A DNA stretch of 64,000 nt from Rutstroemia sp. NJR-2017a BVV2 (taxonomy: Eukaryota; Ascomycota; Leotiomycetes; Helotiales; Rutstroemiaceae), in NCBI GenBank assembly GCA_002946415.1, contig NJPS01000039.1:62001-126000 (forward strand), read 5' to 3'. The first letter of the stretch is position 1. Every line of letters starts with the position of its first letter. A program made the position numbers and the translations under genes. Under the pieces are notes generated by a model. The model had not been told where the DNA came from. It made no database searches and worked only from the letters and a program-made list of their open reading frames with translations. Shown here piece by piece: positions 34,605-47,521 of this stretch.

Positions 34605-37600
34605 TATGGCGATGCTGAGTTGTGCTGCCCGTTTGTCGTATTGTTGTCGATATTATTCTTTTGCGCGAAAGTAAACACCGGTAGAACCATACTCCGCTCC
34701 GTTAACTCTTGGCATCTAACCTTATCTGTATCCCCCTCTCCCGGCGGGGTTTAGTCACAGCACCAGCACCAAAATTCGACTTGAGACTCTTTTTATCTCT
34801 GTCAATAAATAAACCTAAACGTTTTTCAAGACAGTCCTCAATATATCTCAAAATACCTTCAAAGCAAATCAACATATATAAGTTAACTAGATATTGATAT
34901 CTCAATTTGCTGATTTTGTATTGCTAAAGAATATCAGAGCAAGAATCTGGGTGTACTGACTGAACCCCACCGGGTGCCCCTCCCTTACTTCGAATCCTGC
35001 AATCCCTCAATTATTTCTAAAAGTTGTCGTTGTATCACTCACATGGTCAGGAATACAATGATTCTGAGATTCATAGGCATTTCTGAGGGAATGAATCACC
35101 ATAAAGAATTCTAGAATGGTAACACAGCTTGAAGAAACGGAAAAGCACAAGATTACAGTTATCTTTTCGAGGAGATTAACATATCAGAATACTTTATTTA
35201 GTATACTATCAGTCATATCTACTTAAGAACTAGCGATTGCTAAATATATAGTTAAAGGAATGTATGCAGACTTACGATCAAAATCAGCATTTGAGGCCAG
35301 GTTCTGTGATGAGAAGATGGTGTTGATGCAGATGATGGCTCAGCAGCACGTTGAGCCATATGTGAGTGTGGTTTTCGTTATTGCACACAAGAGTCTTCAC
35401 GCAGCTCGAGGTGGCAGTAGCATGAAAGGACCTCGATCGCTAATGGCGTTCACAACTGTCATTAGTCTCATGTAGACTAGAAGCTCAAGTAGCTGCCAAA
35501 GGCTGGTGGCAAATGGGGGAAACTGCCATCGAGCTTATCTTGGTTAGCTATAGAACTTCAGTTGTGGACATAAACACCCGCGAAGGTGAGTCGTTGCGGT
35601 CTGCTAGATAATATCATGTTTAGTCCTTGCCGATGAATGTCACACGACCATAGAATGCAGATGTAAACCCACGCCTTCACTAGAAATCATTCCGTATACC
35701 CGGAGAAAAGTATAGGACCCAAGATTTGCTGAGGATTGCTTCACTGTTAAAAAGTATCTGACTCCTTCAGTATGAAGAGACAGCCTCAACATGCATCGAC
35801 AACGTAGAGCAGGAAGAGAGTGTTGAAGGAACTACTGGACATCGTTTTCGCCATGATCTCTACTCGCTGCTGTGTGGACATCTAGGTCAAGTTTAGCTTG
35901 TCAGACTTCGACTTTCCTAAATAGCTGCTTGGTACGGACATAAGAGTAGCGTTGCATCTACCGTATGAGCACAGGTTTTGCCACTCCCCATGTTCAAATG
36001 CATAAGCTTTGTCTTTTGATACCTGAGGATTACTCTCTCGCGCTGGCAGCTCATCAATAGATGTATACTGAACCTCAGGACTCTAAGGTTACATCAATGA
36101 CAAGAAATATCATCCTCAGGAAGTCATGCATGATCATCAAAGCTAAATACCTGAGTGGAAGACTAGGAAGCTCTCCATAGTATGACTACTTTTTGCTGTC
36201 ATGCAGATAGACCGGAGTTGCTGCCATAGGAAGCTGATATGTGGCACGTGAGACGTCCGAACCCAGAATTGGAACTTGGACTGTATGTAGTGGCGTCGAG
36301 TGTGAAGGCCGGTAAGTATCTTTGGATGTTCGCCAAACCCATCAGTTGGTTATCTTCAATCTCCGTCACGAGGAATTCATTATTAAAGGACTTCCCCGTC
36401 GTTCAATGGAGTTGCACCTAAGGCACAGAATCCACCGGTTCTCCATGAGTGGGGTCATTCATCTAGGCATTTACTGTATCAGTTGATGATCAATGGACCA
36501 TTGGGTGGACTCACAAACGGTGGGCAGATTTCCATTTGAATAGAAATTCTCAAATAAGTAGTGGCAAGTCCCTTCGCATTACAGGTGCAGCAGGATTTGA
36601 TGAGTCCCATTTTGTAGATTAAGTCTCACGCTCGGTGTGCAGAAGCAGGAAGGAGGGAGGTGTTTGAGTGATTTATCTCTGCTGTACCGCGGAGGATGAA
36701 GTGAAGTGGCATATAACAATAGTGCTTTATCCATGCCTATATCTGCCCAGTTACTCCTTGGAGGCTGACCGGATAATTGAAATTTGCAACAGTGGCGGTA
36801 CCATCTTCAGCGTGCCGAAATTTGGTCTTGAGGTAAACCTGGGCTATAACGTATTTCTTGCATCGGAGGTACAAGATATCTACACGACAAGACACCCCAA
36901 CAGCTACTTCCTGGCTTATCTTTATTCCCGTTGTCTGAAACAATAGAACAATGTTTCAAAGGTTAAATCCCGGAACGTCAAGGAAAAGAAAATAGGAGAA
37001 TTTTCTGAGTCGAGTTTATGAATGCTCCGACTTGTATGGTAAGGTAATCTTCTTGAGTTTTAATTTCGTGTAGACCGCCAGACCAGAATGCAGCGTTCTC
37101 GATCAATCGATGTCCTTAAGAGAAAAGACGGACAGTATTTGCCCAGCTGAAGTTTCTGTCAGCATATTGGATTTGGTTTGCTTGGTACTTCGTACTCGAA
37201 CCAGCACTTCCGTACGAGGATGATAACGGGGAGATGGTAAAGATCGACTTGCTGTCTGGCCTTATTGCATGTCAATTACCCAAAGTAAGTGATTCGAACT
37301 GTTTTCGTCGGGTTGGTTGAATTTTACTTATTCCCATGTGGGAGTGGGTAATAGGCCTGGGCACTGGGGCACAGCGGAAGATATCCCCCACCCCCCTACA
37401 GGAGCTGCAAGTACCTCGTAGGTACGGCGTACTGGGTACAAGGGACATAAAGTGTCAGGGGGATTATGCCCAGGAAGGAAGTATTGAATACCTCCGGGCC
37501 AAGTTGTACGAAAATGCAGCACCACGGAATGTTTTGTTCATTCTGCCACGATCCCGTTATCCCTTTTGCGTCTGCGCAGGATGTCTCCGTTGTGTCTTCT

Positions 37601-40010
37601 ACCTTCTGCCTTGAAATCTTTCCAGCTCGGGCGCAACTGGGATTCCTTTGAGGTCAATGGTAAAAACCCTACTGGTCGAAAGCGGCTGGGTGGGCTGGGA
37701 TTCTGGGAAGGATACCTAGACGGTGGTAGTGGGTGTGGTTAGTGCTGATGATGGGATATCAGACCCGTAGGCTTGGTTCTGGCAATGATCGATTTGATCG
37801 ATTGTACCGGCCCGTCATGCTGAGATGACCATCTTGCCAAATCCCTTCCAAGTACCTGCCACCTAATTTACCCATTTTGGCAATAGATCCGAATGGCTAC
37901 GTGCTAAACATGCATTGCATGTTCAATCGAAATTTGAAATTTTTCGATTTTGAGGTCAATGACAGCCTATCATGGTAGTTGTTCTCCGTTGGATTAATGG
38001 ACACGACACCAGCAGCTGAACATCACAATTCGGAATGGTGCCTCAAGAGTCAAGAGTCAGAGTGAAGGTGCATGAGTCTATTCGCCCAGCTAACATCTGC
38101 GTGAGGTTAAATTTGAGTACTGCTGGAAAGCAAGGATCTTAATTTCGATCGTCCAATTTGCGGGCAATCCGGGTGATTTGATTGATTACGTTGCCCTCTC
38201 GACATCTTGTGGGGAGTGAGGCAGGTCGCTCCTTTTAACCAACAACAACAACTACAACTACAACAACAACAAGAAGAAGAAGGAGAAGGAGAAGGAGAAG
38301 AAGAGAAGAAAAAGAGCTTCTCCTGCGGCACTAAACCGCCGTACTGTTGTCCAGGTCGATTGAGCTAGTCCATAACCCTTAGTTTACTGTGTTTTGGCGT
38401 CCATGCGTCGGCCACAATAGTATGGATGAACTTATGGTAGGCTCCCGGTACTTTCCATGTCAAATACTATACCAGATCCCGGGTTTTGCATATCTTCCGT
38501 AGAATCTACGAAATACGGACGTGCTGGTTTTGCTTCGGATTGCCGGGTGGGCAGAAGCATAGAAGCAAGTCCCTATCAAATCAAAGTGACCTATAGCACG
38601 ACGTTTTAATAATGATCACCGCCATCTTTCGCCGGGGAAAACGGGCCCGGAAACCTGCCCGTTCTTGACCATGGTGCCTGAAAGTATAGAAATATGTACG
38701 GAGTAAGACTGCAAGACTACCTGGTGCAAAAGTCTAGTCCGCCGTCACAGCGGGAGGTAGTCCCTTTAGGCCTCTTCGATTTGCACTTGCTGTCATGCCT
38801 GTTCATGCAGTTGAACTGTTCAGAGGTAGGGATTCTTGGTGGTGATCAGCACGTCATACAACTTTCCTGATCACTTACTTGTCAATCACCGCTCCGAGAG
38901 CTCTAGCAAAAGGTCGAGCAAACTGGCGGATGCTACAGGTCGTTCGCTCATAGTCCCATAAAATCCTCCTTTGCACCGGTTTACTTACTCCGTGGACCCT
39001 GCTTTAAAAAAAACTGCACAGACAAGAAATGTGGCGCGTTTCTGGATCGAAAAGAATATCCACACCCACATTGCAAGAAGTCTTCCTTTTTCCTCTTTGG
39101 AATGGTCCTCAATTTTTCCATGTACAATCCCGGTTCAGCTACAACCTGCAGGGTTACACCGTTCGAGACCCCACCTTCCGTTGCAGTTCTAGATAGGTAT
39201 CCAACTTTAACATGCTTCAAAAACTACTGACTACTTGCACTGTTACAATAAAACCGTCTCAACGTCAAGCTGGTAGTTGCTGTCGTGTTCCTATTCATTA
39301 TCCGCTCTCTATTCCTATGACCCGAGTCGAAGCGTTTCACATTCGAAGCCTCCATACACATTTTGACTCGTAGTCCGTAACCACGCATAAGCTGGCAAGA
39401 AACGTCACTTCGAATCCAACGCCGCCACAGAACATTACATGAAACTAAACTCGAGGCCTTGTATTTCTTGAGATCCCGTCGTCAGATCGTCTTTATCCTT
39501 GAATAGCTTGTTCCAGAACCTATCAACCATCGAAGATCCCGAGCCCCCACAATCCCGATGCACCTGGCTTGATTGGCACATCTGGAATCGTTGACAACTG
39601 CAACATCAAGTTGTCTTAGACCTTATTCTATGCTTAGCAAGCCCTCATCCACGAATTCAAGCAACGCCCTTAAACTGCTACACCACAAACAACCGTCCAG
39701 AAAGCTCACAGATCGCCGTGAAGAGGCGCCTTGCCTGAGCTGGGTGAGGATATTAGGTTAGCTTGTCTCTCAGCTCGCTGAGGCTCCACCATCCATTGTG
39801 CTAGCTACAATCACTGCTTCGTACATTTCCAAATACTGTCGTTCTTTGCTGCTTAGAGCCTTTCAAACAAACTCGCTCTGACCAGACCAGGTATGAAGCC
39901 CTACATGCAACTCAAATTGCGCTGGGAGGTCCCAGAATGGCTGATCATTCAAAAGACTGCTAACGCCCTCTTTGATACTAGGCTTTGGATATAATAGCAG
40001 CAAGGTCGTC
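34605..40010. other. 5.4-kb region without a supported gene
   Basis: This lies between the divergent SMC2 and the Zn2Cys6 gene. The part 34700-35250 is AT-rich. Short frames at 35260-35475, 36239-36421 and 36668-36946 (plus) are broken and unlike any family I know; they could be relics. One TACGGAGTA is at 38697-38705. The rightmost 600 bases should contain the promoter and leader of the transcription factor. No terminal repeats of a transposon were recognised. Confidence 0.4.
38239..38315 (+). repeat. CAA/GAA-rich compound microsatellite
   Basis: An imperfect run of CAA and CTACAA units passes into GAA and GGAGAA units, all without interruption by other sequence. Confidence 0.85.
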
Positions 40011-42503
40011 ATGAACAGTTCAGGTCGCCAAGACCAATCGAAACAATCTATTCCTGGCCAACACTCGTTTGCGCTTGAAAAATCGCAGTCACAAGATCCC
40101 CAGAGATTCCTAAGTTCTGCACGCTCTTATGCAGATTTGAATTATCTCTTTGCAACCCAGGAAACAACAATGCTGGGCCAAGGGCCCAAGCCAAAGCCAA
40201 ACCGACGAAAATCCACGGAAGGAGAAACTACAAAACATCGTCGGACAAGATCTGGGTGCTATACCTGCCGTAGTAGGCGAGTAAAGGTAAGGGGAGCTCT
40301 TCACGCAACCTGGTTGTAGCTAACTTCATAGTGTGATGAACGCCATCCTAAATGTGACAGTAAGATTCTGATCTTTGTCTTTGGTGAGTATCATACAGTA
40401 CGAAGCTAACATTTATTGCAAGGATGCGCAAAAGGTAATCGAGAGTGTGTCTACCCAGATACACAAGCATCGGGGAAGTCTGGGTCTGGCTCTTCAGCGA
40501 AAGGGAGCAAGCCAAAGCCTCATCAAAGCCCTGGCTCATCCGAGGACGAAGAAGATGATCCTAATGTTGAACGCCTTGAGACGATACCAGATGACGACGA
40601 GCATGGTGATGAAGCCGAGCCTTCAAATGACGCCTGGAGACAGAACTACCGTGCAGAGGACGTCAATGTACAATATTCCAGGGAGTACCAAAGTATTACC
40701 AGGCAGAGTTCGGAGACACCATCCTTGGTGCACGACAAAGGCTCTTCACCGACCCCCTCCACTGAAGGTTCTATCGGGTATCCTAGCCTCCGAACCGTCC
40801 ACAACTCTCTATTTCAGGAGCAAAGCTTTGGTCCTAACTCGTCGCCTGATACCCTGAGGAATGATTGGTCCCATCTTCCTCCAGACTTACAGTTCTACTT
40901 GGCTTACTTCGATCAAAACATAACATTTTTACATTACAACATAAAGTCTGACCATAACAAATTAATGCGACCCTTGATCATAGACGCAGCACTACGCACA
41001 GAAAGTCTTCTCTACGCCGTAGTAGGATTTTCAGCATTTCAACATGCCGTCGAAAGGCGGGAGGGCAAGATTCAGGACTTTTTGCAGTATTATAACAAGG
41101 CAGTGTCTCTTCTCCTAAGGTCGTTGAAGGCAGGAGCTCGGGCAAGCTTAGGTGCCCTTATGACTATCCTACAGCTGGCGACTATCGAGGTAAGTTGGAG
41201 CATTTGTATGATTGCACATTATCATGCTAACATATTACAGGAGTATCTTGGGGATTGGGCAAACCTTCTTGGTCACCAGAAAGCGGCTCATGAGCTCTTG
41301 ATTCAGCTCTATAATCCCTATTCCATCCTTGAAACGGAGCTTGGCCGCATCATTCTGAGTTGGTATGTACGCTTCGATGTCTCGGTGGGTTTGATGGGTG
41401 GGTTTGACGCCCTTCTACCACGAGAGTGGGTCACTGTTTTACACGATTGGTGTGAACGGCAAATTTCAAAAGACCCAACAAATTTAGTGTGGAAATATGA
41501 GCATCAGATTGCTAAAACACGTATTCTTGGGAAAGACATCACCACTTTATTCGCTAAGAAAGTTAGAGGAGAGATCACCCATGAGCAATATCTGGTTGAA
41601 AATGCAGAGATCATGAGTACGATTCGCAGATGGAAGGACGACATGCACCCATCTCTATTAGATAGTCGATATTTGGTCATGGAATTCCCTGATGCACCCC
41701 AAGAACCAAATCAGTCACCACGAATCTTTGACCCCTATACACCGGGTATACTCTATAGCGGTCCATTATGGCTGACAAATGCATGCTTACTCGACTGGTA
41801 CGCTATCGATATCATATATGGGCTGCAGACGGCGCAAGCCATGCAGACAGCCCCCGATGCGGAACACTTGGCACGTGTATCCCAGATGAGTTGTCAGCTG
41901 TATGAGTCTACGTTAAACTCAAAAGAGACACCTAAAGGGGCGATCGTGGGTCTTCAAGGTGCCCTGGGCGTGTCGGCTTTCTTCTTGCCTCAGGATGAAG
42001 CACATTTTATGTGGGTTCGACGAAAGTTGGCGATGGTAGAAACTCAAGGGTAGGGAAAAGAAGATGATCTTGTTGGTGGTCTAATATACTAACTTGCAAT
42101 TAGATTCTTCCAGCCGCGATCATTCCGGGAAAGAATGGCTGAGGGTTTGCGAGACAATTCATGTATGCACTGGTGGCTCCCGAATGACGAATTGTTCTAC
42201 CCCTTGATACGCTCCATCAGAAATTTCGTCGACGACCGAACTTCCGCGCCCAAGAATGTTGAAAGTAAGGATGTGCAAGACATGAAGATAGTTTTCTCGG
42301 CCCTAAGTCTCAGTGATGAGAGTGACGGTTCTCCTCCTGTCACATATAAAGGCAAGAGGCCTGTCAGGGAAGTAGCTGTGGCCAACAGATCGGGATGGTC
42401 ACCGGTACAAGGGAGCACGGGATATGACCAGCCTGATGCTTACGGAAACGTGACCGGCAGCGAACAAGCGCAATGGAATGAGAGGTCGGGAGGACATCGC
42501 TGA
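40011..42503 (+). CDS. Zn2Cys6 fungal transcription factor
   Basis: Exons 40011-40286, 40332-40359, 40423-41189, 41241-42049 and 42104-42503 give 759 aa. The binuclear zinc cluster is rebuilt only after splicing three exons. Its six Cys are residues 83, 86, 93, 100, 103 and 110 (CYTC, VKC, KCDRC, REC), preceded by a basic stretch (PKPNRRK, HRRTRSG). The 28-nt second exon carries CDERHPKCD. A long acidic Ser-rich linker follows (SSEDEEDD, DDDEHGDE). From about residue 245 comes the regulatory region seen in fungal-specific transcription factors: LQFYLAYFDQNITFLHYNI, LLYAVVGFSAFQHAV and YYNKAVSLLLRSL. Such proteins bind CGG half-sites in the nucleus. No target is suggested by the flanks. The start is the first ATG in frame; a longer start has no ATG. 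Confidence 0.93.
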
Positions 42504-43371
42504 GGGAGCAATGTCCTCACGAGAACCAACATCTCAATAGTGAAGATTTATACTCATGGGCATTCTGTTCTTCGTCCCAAGCTTCGTCCCAAGCTTCGAG
42601 CCCGTCTTGTCAACGAGATTACCGTTGATGCGCCGGCCTTAGACACGCAAGAGAATTGGAACTATAATATCAACGGTTATAATGAACCAAAGAGCCAAGA
42701 GCCATCGGACATTGATTGTAGAGGCTGTTCTGCTCGCGCTCGAGGCCGCAGGAGGCCTCTGTGAGTATTTACGCCGTGGACGCTACAGTCCGAGTAGCAA
42801 ACCTCCATGGATCTTATACCTGTTCGACGAAAGATATCGAAGCATGGTAAATCGTTGTTAGACTGGCGTTTTAGCTGACTAACTGACGGATGGTGATATA
42901 TGGTTGGGAAGGAAGGCATCATGAGAGAGGGAACGATCGAAGAAAACGAAGAGAGAAACTTGTATTATATCCTGCCGGTCTAAAGCAAAAGTCATATTTA
43001 ATCTCCGTATTTAATCACTACCCTACGGCGTGTAACGCTTCACTTATAGCAGATATCAAGAACGCAAAAATAAAAGCTCTCCCTTTGAAGTCATAACTAG
43101 GTATTTGTTGATGTGGCTGTTCCCTGCAATCGTCGTCCCAAACTAGACTACGGTGAGGCATCCATACATCAGATGCAATTCGTTGGTGTGGCACCTCAGG
43201 TAAACTATCTTTAGCATGAACGCAATTCACAAGCTTCAGAATTTCGATTATTATTGAGAAGCACGACTCGACTCCTTGCCTTCACGCGTCCTGCATACGG
43301 AATCGCATCGCTATCCTGAGTATTATCACGAAACGGTTACTCTAATCCCGCGAGGAACATCGAAAGAAACC
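42504..43371. promoter_or_regulatory. 868-bp intergenic region before NOT2
   Basis: It contains the end of the transcription factor transcript and the NOT2 promoter. CGTCCCAAGCTT-like units are duplicated in tandem near 42573-42598. No gene is supported. Confidence 0.4.
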
Positions 43372-46052
43372 ATGAATCGACCAGGTACGAAGCTCTTGAA
43401 CTCTTCCTCTTCCCCACAATGTGCCCCACTGCGAGGCTGCCAGAGGAGGACATCTATTTGCATTGAAAGGGATCTACGTGCGAACGTCGAGAGTGCGAAA
43501 GCCACTACACGTTGGAATCCATCAGTAGTTGGCAGAAGTGGCAGGCTCTCCCTCAGTCGCTGAATACAGGGGCATGAAATCGTCTGCGTTATGGCCAAGA
43601 TGGTTGAGCACTTAACTTAGATGTGAAGGAGTCCCCAATTGAGGAGCTAAACCGCTATCACGAATTGGAGGCTCCAGGCCTCTAGGAGTGACGATTTGGT
43701 TCCTTGCGCAAATGTTACTCATGATACTACCTGCGGCGGGGTGCTTGTGTTCTGGAGCTAGCAATAACTGGTTTACTATCACGTTTACTGACATTGCGCT
43801 TTCTAGGAGTAGGACCGCAAGCGATGCGTGGTTTGCCCAATGGCTTCCCAAATCAACAACAAATACAAAACAGAAATGTGTCGAACAGGATACCGCCGAG
43901 CGGGAAAATGGGTACGGATCTCTTCAAGATCTTGTTGAACCAAGGAAATAAAGTATTGTGCTGATACTTGTCAACGGTTTTAGCGAACAATGGAGCAACA
44001 TGGGCTTTTGGGGGTGTGCCGATGGGAGGGGCAGGTCTGGGCAATCCTCGTCCAAACAATGGACCGATGACGAGCTTTGCGCAAACGATAGGAGGCGGGT
44101 CTTCGCAACCTGCAACTCCGCTTGATTTGTCGTGAGTGTTTTCATCGCTGTCGCTCCCCCAATCTATATTTCACCTTTCACCTCTTTTCTCCCGAACCGA
44201 AACTTAATCTCCAAGATGGATGATATCCCCCGGCGCAAGGAAGTTGATAACTCACATCCTTGGTCACCAGGAAGGTATGCTTATTCGAAAGAATCAGCCA
44301 TATGTCTTTTTCCAATCATCGTGTGAACGTCTCCTCTCTCAACTATCAGTATTGAACCGAGCTCGTGAAAGTGGATACTGTGATAGGTTCTGCTGCAGAT
44401 GATGATCTCGAATCGCGACTTTCAATCTTGGGGTTTGGTCACTGCATATACTAATGAATCTTCTAGAGAATTTCCTTCCTTGTCTGGGAACCAGCCACAA
44501 CATAATCAGTCGACCTGGGGTGCTGCAGGTACAAGGAATATTGGACCATCGAACAACATGAGATTACAACAGTCCGCCGGACTTTCAGCGCAACATACTC
44601 AGCAGCAGCAACAGGACGAGTTATTTAACTCATCATCACAGCTGCCGAACAATCAGGGTGGTTTCCGTTTTGGGGCGCAAAACAACATCAATCAATCTTC
44701 ACAGCCGAATAGCACAGACGAGTTCCCTCCTCTAAGCAGAAATTCGAATGGAGAGATTGGCCAGGACCGCGGTTCGAATTTGCTACAAAATGTAGGGTTT
44801 GGAGGGTTCGGTGCTGGTAACCAACCTCAGCAAGCAAGGGGCAATGGCCTCTTGAATGCTTTGTCTGGAAACGGTCGAGCAGTATCAAGTAATCGCACAG
44901 CCTCGCCAGCAAGCATATCTGGTGAGTGAATTGTTGTTGGTGAATGTTTGAATATACTCTGGGTCAAATCTAACACAAAACTTGGCAACAGGTCCACTTA
45001 CAGCAAGATCGCCAATCGACTCTAGTCGACAAGGATTAAGCAGTGTAGGAGAAAATGACATTGGAGTAAGTTGGGTAATGTTACTTTGTTATTTTGGGCG
45101 GTCCTGATGCATTCTATTAGGCCTTTTCAAATAGTCACTTCGGTTCTGCGAATCCTACACAGCTCCGGGAAGACGAGTCGCAACAGCAATTCAATATGAA
45201 CTCCGCATCTGGACCGAGAGCAGATCCTCCGCCACAGCTTAATGATGCTCTACCTCATTCGCAATCGACCGGCAATGGTTCCGCCCAAAGAAATCCTGAA
45301 GAGCCAAACTCCAAAATCCAAGATCCCCTAGCTCATATGAGCGATACCGATAAATATGGCCTCAAAGGGTTCTCTTTTATGATGAACAACTTCCCTGATT
45401 ATGCTGCTCTCGTCACCGGAACTGACATCGCCCATCTCGGTCTCGACCTGAATTCTTCTGAGTAAGTATAATGTAATTCTTATACCCTGATCCAGCCCAT
45501 TTGCTAATAATGATCGTAGCCTCATTTCAACTCAAATTTATTCACTATGGGAAAATGAGCCTCCTCGGCCAGATGTCACAGGCTACAAGCTTCCGGACTG
45601 CTATCGCGTCCACAATATCGCACCTTTGGAAACCAAGATGTCGAATTTTAATGATGAAGCATTACTGTTTATGTTTTACAGTAATCCTGGTGACAAGCAA
45701 CAACTTATGGCGGCTAGGGAACTGTGAGTCTACTCATTTACCTGTCTCCATTCTTCTGCGGCTGCTAACATTGCCGGTGTATAGGACAAATCGCAACTGG
45801 CGCTATCACAAGAAGTTACAGTTTTGGCTCACCAAAGACGATCTTATGGTCCCACGTCAAATCAGTCCCCATATTGAGCTAGGCTACTACATCTATTTCG
45901 ACGTGAAGACGTGGTCGAGACAACGAGTAAGTGATTCTCATCCTCCCAACAATTGTATTTACTTTACACTAAATCAATATGGTTTACAGCGAGAATTCCA
46001 GATATCCTACGATGATCTGGAGAAGTTAGAGGACCGCAATTACAATCTATAA
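43372..46052 (+). CDS. NOT2: CCR4-NOT complex subunit NOT2
   Basis: Nine exons (43372-43384, 43807-43911, 43984-44131, 44467-44921, 44992-45065, 45121-45461, 45520-45723, 45785-45926, 45990-46052) give 514 aa in frame. The first exon is 13 nt (MNRP plus one base), followed by a 422-nt intron. It was placed because MNRPGVGPQAMRGLPNGF resembles fungal NOT2 N-termini. The N-terminal half is Gln/Asn/Gly-rich, with GGVPMGGAGLGNPRP, MTSFAQTIGG and the short conserved TPLDLSEFPSL. The C-terminal NOT2/3/5 domain begins with KYGLKGF near residue 347 and includes LISTQIYSLWENEPPRP, HNIAPLETKM, LLFMFYSNPGD, RNWRYHKKLQFWLTKDD and EFQISYDDLEKLEDRNY. The protein joins the NOT module used in mRNA deadenylation and transcription control (yeast CDC36). 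Confidence 0.93.
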
Positions 46053-47052
46053 CTCAGCTCAATTCTCACTCTCTACCTGATGTCGTTTGTACTCTGGTCA
46101 CTTAGTCTGTAGGGTCATGTATAGATCTACCACGACAATGACAAAAAACACATCACATCATCTCTTATTGCATTCCTATCTTATCTAAGTGGACTCCTTC
46201 CTCCTGCTCAACTCATGTTTCACCGGTGTAAAACAATTTCATCCACGGCTTTCTGCAACAAGAGCAAAGTGCAGAATTTCGGGATGGCATAGCTTGGCTT
46301 ACTTTATTGTTCCTTGGTGGTGGGTGGTTTTTCTTTTTCTTTTTTGGTTTCTGCGGCGGAGGGAGTATATAAGGGGGTTTATCTCTGTGGTGGGGGAAGG
46401 GAGTCACCCTTTGTTTAACACAACCGTATTGGTCTTTTTTTGAAACTTCGACGGGCGTTGAGAACTCAGATTGCTGGTTTTAAGGGGTTCGCGTCGGTTT
46501 GGCCAACGGAGGTAGTTTGGTCAGGTCGAGTTAAGTTCAGTCAAAGTCAAGTTAATGAATTGATAAAGGGTTCTTTGATTGGAGGATGAGATGAGCTGGT
46601 GGTGATGATCTTGTGTGGTTTTGAGGGCTGGTTATGGTGATGGTGATTTGATGATTTGAGTTTGTGTTTGTTTGTATGTTGGTGGGTGATTTGTACCGGG
46701 GTAAAGTGTGCTGCTGCATCTGTGCTGATTTTGTTATGTATTGTTTGTCTCAAAGATATGGTACACACAAGACGGCAAGTAAACGGAAGAAGGAAGTCCA
46801 TATCCATAGATATTGCAGACATGGGGCGGGGAGAAGGAAGTGAGTGCTTTCTTGTGCAACTTGGATATGTTACTTTCTATCTTTCTCTCCCTATCTCCCC
46901 ACCTCCCCTCTTTCTCCTTTTCGTTATCTAGAACATCTTTATTTTATATTAGAGCAGTCTTTCTTCGGACTTCTCCTCAATACTACTAGATCTAAGTCCA
47001 TAAGTACTCTATTTATCTTTTCATCTCCCTATCTATTTCAACTTATCTACCT
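46053..47052. other. 1-kb region after NOT2; CT-rich leader at its right end
   Basis: It has G/T-rich simple sequence at 46290-46720, then a pyrimidine-rich tract from 46860 that resembles a promoter and leader for the small gene starting at 47053. TTATTTTATATTAG near 46939 could serve as a TATA element. Confidence 0.35.
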
Positions 47053-47521
47053 ATGGATAGTAAGTCACCTCCTACCCCTCCTCTTCCTCGAACCCCCTCC
47101 CCATCTACCATACCTCCCACCCTCTCTTCCCCTCCTCTCCCTCTCTTCCCTTTCCTAACTTTCCTCCTTCTCCTCACAACCTCCCCTCTCTATTCCCCCC
47201 CCCTCCTCTCCCCAGCAAGCTAGCAAGCTAGCAAACAAACCCAACTTAATTAACCAACTACTTCCAGATCTCCAATCCAATACACCCACCGTACACCACC
47301 CTACAACCCCCCCCCCCCCAAAACTCGTTGAGAACCCCATCTACTCCCTCCCGTCCAGTCTACCCACAAACCAATCCAACCCACCCACAAACCAACCCCT
47401 CCAAACAAATGACGTATTCCAATTCCCCCCCCACACTCCCCCCCAAAAGTATCTTTTGTTGAGAACCTCGGTCTCTATCCCATCCATCCATCCATCTTTT
47501 CGTAGTAGAACCAGCATCTGA
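47053..47521 (+). CDS. Possible small Pro-rich spliced gene (86 aa)
   Basis: ATG GAT A (47053-47059) is followed by a GTAAGT donor. The acceptor CTTCCAG ends at 47267, and exon 2 is 47268-47521. The join gives a complete frame of 87 codons with stop, starting MDNLQSNTPTVHHP and ending FRSRTSI. It is rich in Pro, Asn, Ser and Thr and includes PPPP coded by a run of 13 C. No domain, signal peptide or membrane helix is visible. Points in favour are the consensus splice sites, a branch-like TTAAT/TTAACC before the acceptor, the phase match, the CT-rich leader, and the same design as other small-first-exon genes here. Against it, the region is so poor in G that long frames arise easily, and the intron (208 nt) is longer than usual. 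Confidence 0.35.

Noticed and set aside
43620..43690. tRNA-like look on the minus strand inside NOT2 intron 1
   Set aside because: The translation there reminds one of false proteins made from antisense tRNA, but no T-arm (GTTCRA) or cloverleaf pairing could be built.
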